From Actinomadura latina NBRC 106108 (GTDB taxonomy: Bacteria; Actinomycetota; Actinomycetes; Streptosporangiales; Streptosporangiaceae), in the NCBI RefSeq assembly GCF_001552195.1, contig NZ_BCQS01000005.1:496001-560000 (forward strand): DNA of 64,000 bases. Reading direction: 5' to 3'. The notes beneath the pieces were generated by a model. It was given only the letters and a program-made list of their open reading frames with translations, ran no database searches and was not told the DNA's origin. The position numbers were made by a program, and so were the translations under genes. Positions 17,246 through 26,333 of the stretch are shown here, one piece after another; within the stretch, counting starts at the first letter, position 1, and each line of letters opens with the position of its first letter.

Positions 17246-18502
17246 GTGCGGGGACCGGGCGACCAGCGCCGCCGGGGCGGCAGGGGGGCGCAGGCGGCCG
17301 CGGCGGCGATCGAGGCGAGGGAGGCGGCGGCGGCCGCCTTCTACGACATGGACCAGGCGCAGAAGTACATCGGCGGCCGCGTCACCGTGTTCGAGGACCT
17401 GGACGCGGCGGCCGCCGCCCCGGTCCGGCGGGAGTTCGCCGGGCTGTCGGAGGCCGCCGACGCCGCGTCGATCGCGTACATCTCCGTGCTGGACGCCCAC
17501 GACCTCGATGACCGTGAGCGGTCACCGGCCGAGTACGACGCGGCCCGCCGCGCGTTCATCGCGTCCACCGAGCGGCTGCAGCAGGTCACCCGGGACCTGA
17601 ACGGCTTCGCCGAGCGGCTCGCCCCGAAGATGGCCCGGCTGGAGGCCGCGCTCGACCAGCTGCCGCCCCGGCTGACCGCCGCCCGCGACGCCGTGGCCGC
17701 CGCCGGCGCCGCCGTCACCGCGGCGAAGGACGCGGGGATGGACGCCTCCGACCCGGAGGCCGAGCTGGCCCGCGCCAGGGAGGTCCTCGCGCAGCTCGGC
17801 TCCGCGGGGCTGGGCGGGCTCGGGCTGGACGGCGCCATCCGCAGGGCCGAGGAGGTCCGCGACATCGCCGAGCGGGCCCGGGAGGCCGCCGCGGAGCTGC
17901 CGCAGCTCGCGCAGAAGGTCCGCAACTCGCTCGCCTCCGTCCGGACGCGGGCGGACGCCGTCGCGAACCGCGTCGGGCCCGTCCAGGAGGCGATGCGGGT
18001 CCTGCTCCGGAACTACTCACAGGCCTGCTGGCAGGACCTCAGGGGCGCGCCCGACTCCATCGAGGCGGCCGTCACGCGGGCCCGCGAGCGGCTGAACGAG
18101 GCGTCCGCGCACGTCGCCCGCACCGAGTGGAAGGAGGCGCAGCGGGCGCTCACGGCGGCGCGCACCGAGCTGAACGCCGCCGACCGCCGCGCCGGGCAGG
18201 TCACCGGGCGGGTGGAGGAGCTGAAGGCGGTCGCCGCCGACCCCGCGAAGCCCGCGGAGGGCGCCCGGTTCGCCGTCCGGGACGCGCAGCGGCTCGCCAT
18301 GGCCCAGCCGGGCGGGGCCCCGCCGCAGCACGCCCGGGTCCTCGACGGGCTCGTCGAGCGGCTGGAGAACGCGCCGAATCGGCTCACCGGCGTCCACCCG
18401 GACTACTGGGCCTACCTCCAGGAACTGGAGGCCGTCAAGACGGCCGCCGGGGACGTCGTGGCCCGCATCCGCTCGGAGCGGGCCGGACAGGGACAGTCCT
18501 AG
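17246..18502 (+). CDS. Large coiled-coil protein divergent from the ter operon
   Basis: A 418-residue protein, almost entirely alpha-helical and rich in Ala, Arg and Glu. Long heptad-like stretches run from about residue 20 to 400 (for example ARAREVLAQL, AAELPQLAQKVRNSL). There are two Trp-containing sites, SQACWQDLRGAPDSIEAA and DYWAYLQELEAVK. No catalytic motif is visible. The GTG at 17246 was chosen because GGGAGG sits six bases upstream; an earlier in-frame start would add an unlikely Arg-rich tail. Proteins of this size and shape commonly accompany actinobacterial ter clusters. Scaffold or chaperone-like roles are guesses. Confidence 0.82.
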   Translation: MRGPGDQRRRGGRGAQAAAAAIEAREAAAAAFYDMDQAQKYIGGRVTVFEDLDAAAAAPVRREFAGLSEAADAASIAYISVLDAHDLDDRERSPAEYDAARRAFIASTERLQQVTRDLNGFAERLAPKMARLEAALDQLPPRLTAARDAVAAAGAAVTAAKDAGMDASDPEAELARAREVLAQLGSAGLGGLGLDGAIRRAEEVRDIAERAREAAAELPQLAQKVRNSLASVRTRADAVANRVGPVQEAMRVLLRNYSQACWQDLRGAPDSIEAAVTRARERLNEASAHVARTEWKEAQRALTAARTELNAADRRAGQVTGRVEELKAVAADPAKPAEGARFAVRDAQRLAMAQPGGAPPQHARVLDGLVERLENAPNRLTGVHPDYWAYLQELEAVKTAAGDVVARIRSERAGQGQS

Positions 18503-18510
18503 GCGAGATC

Positions 18511-19737
18511 CTAGGAGAAGAGGGTGTCGCCCCAGTAGCCGCCTTCGCGGACGCCCGGCGGGCACGCGTAGACGCCCGACCCGACGTGCTGGATGTACTC
18601 GTTGAGCGCGTCGGTGGCCAGCGAGCTCTGCACCGGGATGAACCCCTTGCGCGGGTCGGCCTGGAACGCGATGAAGAACAGGCCCGCCTCCAGCCGGCCG
18701 AGGCCGTCGGACCCGTCGGTGAACGAGTAGCCGCGCCGCAGGATCCGCGCGCCGTGGTTGGCGTCGGGGTGGGCGAGCCGCACGTGGGCGTCCGGCTTCA
18801 TCCGCGCCAGGACGGGCTCGTCGCGCTCCTTCTCCCGCCCCACCGGCGCGCCCTCGCCCTTGCTGCGGCCGAAGATGTCCTCCTGCTCGCGCAGCGACGT
18901 CCGGTCCCACGTCTCGATGTGCATCCGGATGCGGCGGGCGACCAGGTAGGAGCCGCCCGCCATCCAGCCGTCGCCCTTCCCGGCCCAGACGTGCTCGTCC
19001 AGCAGCGCCTTGTCGTCCGCGCCGATGTTGTCGGTGCCGTCCTTGAACCCGAACAGGTTGCGCGGCGTCTGCGCGTCGGGCGTCGTCGAGGACGTCTTGC
19101 CGAACCCGAGTTGCGACCAGCGGACCGAGACCGTGCCGAACCCGATCCGCGCGAGGTTCCGGATCGCGTGGACCGCGACCTGCGGGTCGTCCGCGCACGC
19201 CTGCACGGCGATGTCGCCGCCGCTGCGGCCGGGGTCGAGGTTGTCGCCGGGGAAGTGCGGCAGGTCGACGAGGGCGGCCGGGCGGCGCGCCTTGAGGCCG
19301 AAGCGGTCCTCGCCGTCCTTCTCGAACAGCGTCGGGCCGAACCCGATCGTCAGTGTGAGCCGGGACGGCGGGAGGCCGAGCGCCTCGCCGGTGTCGTCGG
19401 GGGGCGCGACCGGCGAGCCGGCGACCGCGCCGTCGCCGACGGGCTCCCCGGCGGTCATGGCGGCCGCCGCGTCCGTCCACTCCTTGAGCATCCGGACGAG
19501 CCGGTCGCGGTCGCCGGTCGTCACGTCGAACGCGGCGAAGTGCAGCCGGTCCTGGACGGGGGTCGCGATGCCCGCCTGGTGCGCGCCGCGGAACGGGACG
19601 GCGGCGCCGGCGCCGCCGCCCTCGTCGGCGAGCGCCATCCGGTCGACGCCCGCGCCGGCGGCGGCGCCGACGAGCAGGCTCGCGCCGGAGAAGCCCAGCA
19701 TCCTGCGCCGGGACATCCCCGGCCGCACCTCGGTCAT
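18511..19737 (-). CDS. efeB: EfeB, Dyp-type haem peroxidase (Tat-exported)
   Basis: A 408-residue deferrochelatase/peroxidase of the EfeUOB ferrous/haem iron system. The N-terminus carries a twin-arginine signal (MSRRRMLGFSGASLLVGAAA). The Dyp signature GFKDGTDNIG holds the distal Asp, and RRGYSFTDGSDGLGRLEAG followed by LFFIAFQADPRKGF is the proximal-haem region. The gene is 37 bases downstream of efeO and should share its iron-regulated transcript. Its stop lies eight bases from the stop of the convergent coiled-coil gene. Confidence 0.94.
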   Translation of the reverse strand: MTEVRPGMSRRRMLGFSGASLLVGAAAGAGVDRMALADEGGGAGAAVPFRGAHQAGIATPVQDRLHFAAFDVTTGDRDRLVRMLKEWTDAAAAMTAGEPVGDGAVAGSPVAPPDDTGEALGLPPSRLTLTIGFGPTLFEKDGEDRFGLKARRPAALVDLPHFPGDNLDPGRSGGDIAVQACADDPQVAVHAIRNLARIGFGTVSVRWSQLGFGKTSSTTPDAQTPRNLFGFKDGTDNIGADDKALLDEHVWAGKGDGWMAGGSYLVARRIRMHIETWDRTSLREQEDIFGRSKGEGAPVGREKERDEPVLARMKPDAHVRLAHPDANHGARILRRGYSFTDGSDGLGRLEAGLFFIAFQADPRKGFIPVQSSLATDALNEYIQHVGSGVYACPPGVREGGYWGDTLFS

Positions 19738-19774
19738 CTCGCCGCCATCCCTTCCGGTTCCGTTACCGCGCTCG

Positions 19775-20905
19775 CTACTCGGCGACGACTTCGGCGAGCT
19801 TGGACAGCGGCTCGCCCAGCGCGTTCACCGCGTCGGCCAGGTCCTTGCGGTCGTCCTTGCCGACCTTGTCGTAGGAGACGTAGCCGTCGCCCTTCTCGTG
19901 CTTCTTCAGCAGCGCCTCGACCTTGCCGAAGTTGTCGTCGAGGTCCCCGGCGAGCTGGGCGTCCCGCTCCCGGACGACCGGCTCGAGCAGCTCGTAGATC
20001 TTCTTGGCGCCGTCCACGTTGGCCTTGAAGTCGACGAGGTCGGTGTGGCTGAACGCCTCCTCCTCGCCGGTGACCTTGCCGGTGGCGACCTCGTCGAGCA
20101 GCTCCTTCGCGCCGCCCGCCATGTCGTTGACCGGGTCGAGGGTGAGGCCGGGCAGCCGCGACTTCAGCGTCTCCAGGTCCGCCAGGAGCCGGTCGCCGTA
20201 CTTCTCCTTGCCCTTGACCGAGCCGTCCTCCCAGAGCGCCTTCTCCAGCAGGTGCCAGCCGGACCAGTCCTTCTTCTCCGCCGGCTTCAGGTCGGCCTCG
20301 CGCGCGTCGACCTTCGGGTCGATGTCGCCGAACTTCTCCGCGACCGGCTCGATCGTCTCCCAGCCGACGCGGGACGGCGCGTACAGCTCCTTGGCCTTCT
20401 CGACGTCGTCCGCCTTGACCGCGTCGACGAACTCGCGGGTCTTGGCGATGGTGTCGTCGAGCCGCACGATGACGAACGCCTTGTAGTCGGCGGCGGCCTT
20501 GGCCAGCCGCGCGTCGTCGCCGGCCCCGGCCTTGCCGGAGACGGTGACGTTCTGGGACGGGCCCCTGCCGGTCTGCCCGGCGCTGCACAGCAGCTTGAAC
20601 TGGCCGGCGGGCAGGTTGACCACGAAGTCGACGCTGGTGCCGGGGCCGATGTTCTCCCGCTCGGCGAGGATCTTGCCGTCCGCCTTGAGGACCTCGAACT
20701 CGTTGACCTTGGAGCCCTTGTTGGTGACCTTGAAGGTGGTCTTGCCCGCGGTGAGGTCGGTCTTGGCCACCTCGCACGTGTCGTCCGTCGCCGTCACCGG
20801 GATCGCGCCCGCGGCGCCCGCCTCGTCGTCACCGCCGCACGCCGAGAGCAGGGACATCGACACGGCGGCGGCACCGGCGAGTGCGAGGACGGACACAGGA
20901 CGCAT
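19775..20905 (-). CDS. efeO: EfeO, periplasmic-type lipoprotein with cupredoxin and imelysin domains
   Basis: A 376-residue iron-binding lipoprotein. A signal peptide ends in the lipobox LLSAC (Cys23). A cupredoxin-like domain follows (about 35-125, TTFKVTNKGSKVNEFEV). Residues 130-370 are an M75/imelysin domain with the HxxE motif in GWHLLEKALWE. In EfeUOB systems EfeO captures iron and passes it to EfeU. The ATG has GGAG upstream, and an IdeR/DtxR-like palindrome lies about 27 bases ahead. No efeU is present in the window. Confidence 0.94.
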   Translation of the reverse strand: MRPVSVLALAGAAAVSMSLLSACGGDDEAGAAGAIPVTATDDTCEVAKTDLTAGKTTFKVTNKGSKVNEFEVLKADGKILAERENIGPGTSVDFVVNLPAGQFKLLCSAGQTGRGPSQNVTVSGKAGAGDDARLAKAAADYKAFVIVRLDDTIAKTREFVDAVKADDVEKAKELYAPSRVGWETIEPVAEKFGDIDPKVDAREADLKPAEKKDWSGWHLLEKALWEDGSVKGKEKYGDRLLADLETLKSRLPGLTLDPVNDMAGGAKELLDEVATGKVTGEEEAFSHTDLVDFKANVDGAKKIYELLEPVVRERDAQLAGDLDDNFGKVEALLKKHEKGDGYVSYDKVGKDDRKDLADAVNALGEPLSKLAEVVAE

Positions 20906-20930
20906 GAGGGGACTCCAGAGACGAGCAAAT

Positions 20931-20949
20931 GGTTAGGCTTACCTAAATT
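20931..20949 (-). promoter_or_regulatory. IdeR/DtxR-type iron box upstream of efeO
   Basis: The minus strand reads TTTAGGTAAGCCTAACC, an inverted repeat (TTAGG..CCTAA around position 20939-20940) matching the actinobacterial DtxR/IdeR consensus TTAGGTTAGSCTAACCTAA. It lies directly before the efeO start, where a bound repressor would block transcription. Iron-dependent repression of efeOB is inferred. Confidence 0.82.
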
Positions 20950-21042
20950 AGCGAAGCCTGCCCTCAGTTCGTCAAGTGGCCCCCCGGACAGTGAGGCATC
21001 CCACGACGCGGGACGCCGTGCCGCCCGCTCGGCGGGGCCCGC

Positions 21043-21510
21043 TCAGCGGGGCCGGTCCTGCAGTCCCATCGTGAGGTTGCGGGCGGCCATCGGCGGGCCG
21101 CCCTGCTGCGGGTCCCCGTACGGCGGGACGTGGCCCTGCTGCGGGGGCCGCTGCTGCTGGTACTGCGGCGCCTGCTCGCGGTGCTGCTGCGCCGGCTCCG
21201 CCCAGACGGCCGTCCCGTACGCGCAGACCTCGAAGCCGCGGCCCACCTGGGCGGTGTCGAAGCGCATGCCGACGACCGTGTTCGCGCCCTTGCGGCGCGC
21301 CTCCTCGCCGAGCCGGTCGAGCGCCTCCCGGCGCGCCGCGGCGAGGCTGACCGCCGGCCGCTCCCCGGTCACCCGGAAGGTCGCGCTGCTCCCGGCCTGC
21401 CCGGCCTGCGGCGCCGCGCCCTGGTCGGCCTGGAGCGACGTCCCGAGGACCTCCCCGAGCACGCTCCTGATCTCGTGCCCCGGCACGCCGTCAGTCGTCA
21501 CGATCAGCAT
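21043..21510 (-). CDS. YbjQ/UPF0145 family heavy-metal-binding-domain protein
   Basis: A 155-residue protein. Residues 1-105 match the YbjQ family (MLIVTTDGVPGHEIRSVLGE, RREALDRLGEEARRKGANTV, VGMRFD, FEVCAYGTAVW). The last 50 residues are a Gln/Pro-rich tail of low complexity. The family forms pentamers and is annotated as metal-binding, but no function is established. The ATG at 21510 matches the family N-terminus. It lies downstream of the sigma-factor gene across a strong hairpin, so it is probably a separate unit. Confidence 0.88.
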   Translation of the reverse strand: MLIVTTDGVPGHEIRSVLGEVLGTSLQADQGAAPQAGQAGSSATFRVTGERPAVSLAAARREALDRLGEEARRKGANTVVGMRFDTAQVGRGFEVCAYGTAVWAEPAQQHREQAPQYQQQRPPQQGHVPPYGDPQQGGPPMAARNLTMGLQDRPR

Positions 21511-21572
21511 GCTCACCACGGTAGATGCACCGTGGACGAAATGCGACGAAATGCCAGGAGTTGCCGGATATA

Positions 21573-21610
21573 CGACCGTCCTCCCGGCGGCGCGGCCGGG
21601 AGGACGGTCG
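21573..21610 (-). terminator. Perfect hairpin downstream of the sigma factor gene
   Basis: A 16-bp perfect inverted repeat: CGACCGTCCTCCCGGC at 21573-21588 and its complement at 21595-21610, with a 6-base loop. It starts about 37 bases after the sigma-factor stop on the minus strand. No U-run follows, as is common for actinobacterial terminators. Confidence 0.75.
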
Positions 21611-21646
21611 GTCATTCCGGGTCGGTCGGTCGTTCCAGGCCGGTCA

Positions 21647-22822
21647 TCACTCCAGGTACTCGCGGAGCATCTGGGCGCGGGACGGGTGGCGCAGCTTCGC
21701 CAGCGTCTTGGACTCGATCTGCCGGATCCGCTCCCGCGTCACGCCGAACTCGCGGCCGACCTCCTCCAGGGTGCGGGGATGGCCGTCGGCCAGGCCGAAG
21801 CGCAGCTGGATGATGCGCTGCTCCCGGTCCGACAGGGTGCCGAGGATGTCCTCCAGCTGGTCCTGGAGAAGGATGAACGCCGCGGCCTCGATCGGCACGA
21901 CGGCGTCCGCGTCCTCGATGAAGTCGCCGAGGTCGGAGTCCTCCTCGCCGATCGGCGACTGCAGCGAGACCGGTTCCTGGGCGATGCGCTGGATCTCCAC
22001 CACCCGGACGGGCGACAGGCCCATCTCCAGGCCGATCTCCTCGGGGGTCGGCTCCCGGCCGAGGTCCTGGTGCATCTGCCGCTGCACCCGGACCAGCTTG
22101 TTGATCGTCTCCACCATGTGGACCGGGATCCGGATCGTCCGGGCCTGGTCGGCGATCGCCCGGGTGATCGCCTGCCGGATCCACCAGGTGGCGTAGGTCG
22201 AGAACTTGAACCCCTTGGTGTAGTCGAATTTCTCGACCGCACGGATGAGCCCGAGATTTCCCTCCTGGATCAGGTCGAGGAACAGCATTCCCCGGCCGAC
22301 GTAGCGTTTGGCGATCGAGACCACGAGCCGCAGGTTGGCCTCGATCAGGCGTTGCTTCGCCCGCATGCCTTCGCGGGAGAGCAGTTCGAGGTCGAGCAGC
22401 TCGCCGCGGGCGAGGACGGCGGTGCGCGCCATCTTCTCCTCGGCGAACAGTCCCGCCTCGATCGATTTCGCGAGTTCTACTTCATCTTCTGCCGTGAGAA
22501 GCGGTACGCGACCGATCTCTCTCAGATAGATCCGGACCAGGTCGCTCGTCGGCGCCCGCTTGCCGAGGTCTCCCTCATCCGCTCGCGCGACGTCCTCGGT
22601 CTCCTGCTGAGACTCGAGAACCTCCACCCCCTGCTCTGCGAGCATCCGCACGACCCGTTCCATGGAGTCGTCCGGCAAGTCCGAGCGATCGAGTGCGGCA
22701 GCAACGTCCTCGACGGTCACACCGCCGCGTTCTCTGCCACGTGCGACGAGGTCCGCCACCTGATCAACCGATGGCGCCTCGCTTGGCAGCACCGAAGGGC
22801 CCACGCAGACAGTCTGCGTCAA
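21647..22822 (-). CDS. rpoD: RpoD-type sigma-70 factor (HrdA/RpoD-like)
   Basis: Primary-type sigma factor of about 391 residues. Region 1.2 is [15 protein letters not shown]. Regions 2.1-2.4 run from [20 protein letters not shown] through [20 protein letters not shown] to [17 protein letters not shown]. Region 3 follows, and region 4 ends in [20 protein letters not shown]. It has a short N-terminus, smaller than HrdB, so it may be an HrdA-like paralogue rather than the sole housekeeping factor. The assigned start is a TTG without a clear Shine-Dalgarno; GTG codons a few residues in are alternatives. It follows dnaG by about 40 bases, echoing the dnaG-rpoD pairing seen elsewhere. Confidence 0.92.
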   Translation of the reverse strand: MTQTVCVGPSVLPSEAPSVDQVADLVARGRERGGVTVEDVAAALDRSDLPDDSMERVVRMLAEQGVEVLESQQETEDVARADEGDLGKRAPTSDLVRIYLREIGRVPLLTAEDEVELAKSIEAGLFAEEKMARTAVLARGELLDLELLSREGMRAKQRLIEANLRLVVSIAKRYVGRGMLFLDLIQEGNLGLIRAVEKFDYTKGFKFSTYATWWIRQAITRAIADQARTIRIPVHMVETINKLVRVQRQMHQDLGREPTPEEIGLEMGLSPVRVVEIQRIAQEPVSLQSPIGEEDSDLGDFIEDADAVVPIEAAAFILLQDQLEDILGTLSDREQRIIQLRFGLADGHPRTLEEVGREFGVTRERIRQIESKTLAKLRHPSRAQMLREYLE

Positions 22823-22863
22823 AGGGGGCCTAGATCACAGGACCCATTTTGCGGTCTCTTGGC

Positions 22864-24801
22864 TTACTGTGATCCAAGCCCTCGCTCCCGCAACACCCGT
22901 CTCTGCTGCTCAAGCGCGACAAGATCGCCGAACAGCTTGTGGTACTCCTCCGCCGCCTCGACCGGATTCAGCCGCCCGAGTTTAGATTTCGCCTCCGCGA
23001 TCATGCGGGTGAGCTGGCGTTCCTGGATCCGGGCGAGTAGTTCAACGGCATAACGGTCATCCGATTCATGGGCGGACCGGACCGGTTCCACGCCGAGCCT
23101 GGTGATGAGCTCCCTGACCTGGTCGTTCGGGGCGGTCTCCAGGAGCCGGCCGACCCATTCGGGAACGGCCCCGGCCGCCGCGACGCCGCCCGCCTGCGCG
23201 ACCACCGCGCGCACCGCCGCGTGCGGCGGCGCGATGAACGCCTCCGCCGGGACCTCGTCGAACCCCGGCCCGAGCACCGCCGGCCGCTGCACGGCCAGTT
23301 TCAGCAGCTCGCGCTCACGCTGCACCTCGGGATCGGACGGGTCGAACGCCGGCCGCCGCGGGGCCGGCGGCTCGGCGGGCCCGTTCTCGTCCCGCCCGTT
23401 GCCGCCGTACCGGCCGGGACGGCCGTTTCCGGCCGGGGCGCGCCCCGCCTGAGCGCGCGCGTGCCGCCGGTTCGCCAGCTCGCGGACGCGGCGCAGCACG
23501 AACTGCTCGTCCATGATGCCGAGCCAGCGGTCGAGGTTGACCGCGTACATGTGCCGGCGCGACCGGTCCTTGATGGCGGCGACCACGGGGGCCGCCGCGT
23601 CCAGCGCGGCGAGCCGCCCCTCGACGGTGTCGAGGTCGTGCTGCTCGATGGCGCTGCGCACCGCGAACTCGAACAGCGGCAGCCGGGCGGCGACCAGGTC
23701 GCGCACCGCCGCGTCGCCGTGCCGGATCCGCAGGTCGCACGGGTCGAGCCCGTCCGGCTGGACGGCGACGAACGTCTGCGAGACGAACTTCTGCTCGTCG
23801 TCGAACGCGCGCAGCGCCGCCTTCCGGCCGGCCGCGTCGCCGTCGAAGGTGAAGATCACCTCGCCGCGGAACTCGTCCTGGTCCATGAGCAGCCGGCGCA
23901 GCACCTTGATGTGGTCGTCGCCGAACGCCGTCCCGCAGGTGGCGATCGCCGTCGGGACGCCCGCGAGGTGGCAGGCCATCACATCGGTGTAGCCCTCGAC
24001 CACCACGGCCTGCCGGCGCCGCGCGATCTCCTTCTTCGCCAGGTCGGCGCCGTACAGCACCGAGCCCTTGTGGAAGAGGGGCGACTCGGGGGTGTTCAGG
24101 TACTTGGGGCCGTCGTCGTCCTCGTAGAGCCTGCGGGCGCCGAACGCGATGACGTCGCCGGACAGGTCGCGGATCGGCCACATCAGCCGGCCGCGGAACC
24201 GGTCCATCGGGCCGCGCCGGCCCTCCTTGGCGAGGCCGCCCGCGACGATGTCGCGGTCGGCGAACCCGCGCCCGCGCAGGTGCCGGACGAGGCCCTCCCA
24301 TTCGCGGGGCGCGAACCCGACGCCGAAGCGGGCGGCGTCGGCGGCCTCGAAGCCCCGTTCCGACAGGAACGTCCGCCCGATCGCCCCGTCGGCGGAGTTC
24401 AGCTGCTCGGTGTAGTACTCGGCGGCGGCCTTGTGCGCCTCGATCAGCCGCGCGCGCTGCCCGCCGTCCTGCCGGGGGCCCCCGCGCCCGCCGCCGTCCT
24501 CGTAGCGCAGCTGGATGCCGGCCTGGCCGGCGAGCCGCTCCACCGCCTCGGAGAACGGCAGATGCTCGATCTCCTGGACGAACTTGATGACGTCGCCGCC
24601 CGCCTCGCAGCCGAAGCAGAAGTACAGGCCGCGCGAGGGCGTCACGTTGAACGACGGCGACTTCTCGTCGTGGAACGGGCAGAGGCCCTTGAGGTTGCCA
24701 CCGCCCGCGCTGCGCAGCTGCAGGTACTCGCCGATCACGGCGTCGATGGACGCACGCTCCCGGACGAGTGCGATGTCCTCATTGCGAATCCGGCCTGCCA
24801 C
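22864..24801 (-). CDS. dnaG: DNA primase
   Basis: Replicative primase of 645 residues. The N-terminal zinc-binding domain shows CPFHDEKSPSF and YFCFGCEAGGDV (a CHC2-type CHCC set). A TOPRIM core follows, with VVVEGYTDVMA, ATCGTAFGDDH and IFTFDGDAAGRKAALRAF. The C-terminal helicase-interaction domain ends near ALEQQRRVLRERGLGSQ, after a Pro/Gly-rich linker around residues 440-480. The start is a GTG at 24801 giving the usual VAGRIRNEDI opening, without a strong Shine-Dalgarno. Confidence 0.95.
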   Translation of the reverse strand: MAGRIRNEDIALVRERASIDAVIGEYLQLRSAGGGNLKGLCPFHDEKSPSFNVTPSRGLYFCFGCEAGGDVIKFVQEIEHLPFSEAVERLAGQAGIQLRYEDGGGRGGPRQDGGQRARLIEAHKAAAEYYTEQLNSADGAIGRTFLSERGFEAADAARFGVGFAPREWEGLVRHLRGRGFADRDIVAGGLAKEGRRGPMDRFRGRLMWPIRDLSGDVIAFGARRLYEDDDGPKYLNTPESPLFHKGSVLYGADLAKKEIARRRQAVVVEGYTDVMACHLAGVPTAIATCGTAFGDDHIKVLRRLLMDQDEFRGEVIFTFDGDAAGRKAALRAFDDEQKFVSQTFVAVQPDGLDPCDLRIRHGDAAVRDLVAARLPLFEFAVRSAIEQHDLDTVEGRLAALDAAAPVVAAIKDRSRRHMYAVNLDRWLGIMDEQFVLRRVRELANRRHARAQAGRAPAGNGRPGRYGGNGRDENGPAEPPAPRRPAFDPSDPEVQRERELLKLAVQRPAVLGPGFDEVPAEAFIAPPHAAVRAVVAQAGGVAAAGAVPEWVGRLLETAPNDQVRELITRLGVEPVRSAHESDDRYAVELLARIQERQLTRMIAEAKSKLGRLNPVEAAEEYHKLFGDLVALEQQRRVLRERGLGSQ

Positions 24802-25042
24802 GATGAAGGAGTCTACGGCGGGCCCGCGACATACGGCGCGCCGCCGTCCGAACCGGCGTCGTCCCCGCCGGCGCGGCGCCCTCCGGGCGGCGCGGGCCCC
24901 TCCGGCGCCGGCCGGAAACCGGTGGCCGATGGCCGGACTCGGCCGGACCATGCGCAGGTAACCCCGGATTCACTCTGGACAACCCGGACCGTCGCGCGGT
25001 GTGATGACTGACCGAGATTTTGCTCACACCCAGGCGGACGCG

Positions 25043-26317
25043 ATGACGGATGTTGTGCTCGACGGAGTCGACAAAGTCTATCCGGGCGGCCAGGTCGCCG
25101 TCCGGAAGGTCCGCCTGCGCATCAACGACGGCGAGCTGTTCGTCCTGCTCGGACCGTCCGGCTGCGGGAAGTCCACCATCCTGCGCATGATCGCCGGGCT
25201 GGAGGAGATCACCGCCGGCGACCTGTGGCTGAACGGGACCGTGGCCAACGACCTGCCGCCGCGTGAGCGGAACGTCGCCATGGTGTTCCAGGAGGGCGCG
25301 CTCTACCCGCACCGCACGGTCAAGGGCAACATGATGTTCCCCCTCGAGGTGTCGGGCGACGACCGCGCCGAGGCGAGCGCGAAGGTCACCGAGCTGGCCC
25401 GCGCGCTCGGCCTGAACACGATGATCGACCGGCTGCCGCGCACGCTGTCCGGCGGCCAGCGGCAGCGCGCCGCGATCGGGCGGGCGCTCATCCGCGAGCC
25501 GTCGCTGTTCCTGATGGACGAGCCGCTGTCCAGCCTGGACGCGGGGCTGCGCACCGAGCTGCGGGTCGAGATCGCCGCGCTGGTCCGCTCCACCGGCACC
25601 ACCACCGTCTACGTCACGCACGACCAGGTCGAGGCCATGACGATGGCCGACCGGATGGCGGTGCTGCGGGACGGCGTCCTGGAGGACGTCGGCACCCCCG
25701 AGCAGATCTACGAGGACCCGGCGACCGTGTTCGTGGCCGCGTTCCTCAGCTCGCCGCCGATCAACCTGATGCAGGCCACCCTGTGGGCGATCGAGGGCGA
25801 GGGGCTGCTGCTCGACTTCGGGCCGCAGCGGCTCATGGTGCCGTGGAACGATCCGCGGGCGTCCACGCTGATCAGCCAGCACGGCCGCACCGTCGTCGTC
25901 GGGATCCGCCCCGACACGCTCGTGCCGATCGCGCCCGGCTCGCCTGCGCCGCCCGGTTCCGTCCTGTCCGGGCAGGTCCGGGCGCTGGAGTTCCACGGGC
26001 ACGAGTGGCTCGCCTACGCCGAGGCCGGCATCCCCACGGTCGACGCGACCGAGATCGGGCGGCCGCCGCAGGCGCCGTCCTACGAGGCCGAGCGCCCCGG
26101 GTGGCGCGACCGGCTGCGGGAGATGCTCGGCAGGCAGTCCCGCGAGGAGGGGCTGCCCGAGGAGCACGCCGGCCACCACCGGCGGTCCGACCTGGTGTTC
26201 CGCATCGCGCCCGGCAGCCGCCCCAACCGGGGCGACCACGTGGCGCTGACCGTGGACCTCGGCCGCGTCCTGTTCTTCGGCGCCGACGGCCGCCGCGCCA
26301 CCCCCGTCCAGCGCTAG
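25043..26317 (+). CDS. ABC transporter ATP-binding protein, MalK/UgpC type
   Basis: A 424-residue nucleotide-binding subunit of the carbohydrate-uptake class. Walker A is GPSGCGKST (37-45), the Q-loop is VFQEGALYPH, the signature is LSGGQRQR (135-142), Walker B with D-loop is LFLMDEPLSSLDA, and the switch is VTHDQVEAM. The C-terminal OB/TOBE regulatory region is present but interrupted around residues 310-375 by a charged stretch (ERPGWRDRLREMLGRQSREE). I prefer the ATG at 25043, which gives the family start MTDVVLDGVDKVYPGG; an ATG at 25004 is also open. No permease or binding protein is adjacent, so it may serve several transporters, as MsiK does. Confidence 0.88.
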   Translation: MTDVVLDGVDKVYPGGQVAVRKVRLRINDGELFVLLGPSGCGKSTILRMIAGLEEITAGDLWLNGTVANDLPPRERNVAMVFQEGALYPHRTVKGNMMFPLEVSGDDRAEASAKVTELARALGLNTMIDRLPRTLSGGQRQRAAIGRALIREPSLFLMDEPLSSLDAGLRTELRVEIAALVRSTGTTTVYVTHDQVEAMTMADRMAVLRDGVLEDVGTPEQIYEDPATVFVAAFLSSPPINLMQATLWAIEGEGLLLDFGPQRLMVPWNDPRASTLISQHGRTVVVGIRPDTLVPIAPGSPAPPGSVLSGQVRALEFHGHEWLAYAEAGIPTVDATEIGRPPQAPSYEAERPGWRDRLREMLGRQSREEGLPEEHAGHHRRSDLVFRIAPGSRPNRGDHVALTVDLGRVLFFGADGRRATPVQR

Positions 26318-26333
26318 CCCCGTCCAGCGCTGA

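Noticed and set aside
19010..23053. Plus-strand open frame of about 1,350 codons across efeB, efeO, ybjQ and the sigma gene
   Set aside because: It crosses four convincing minus-strand genes and their intergenic controls; low-complexity translation.
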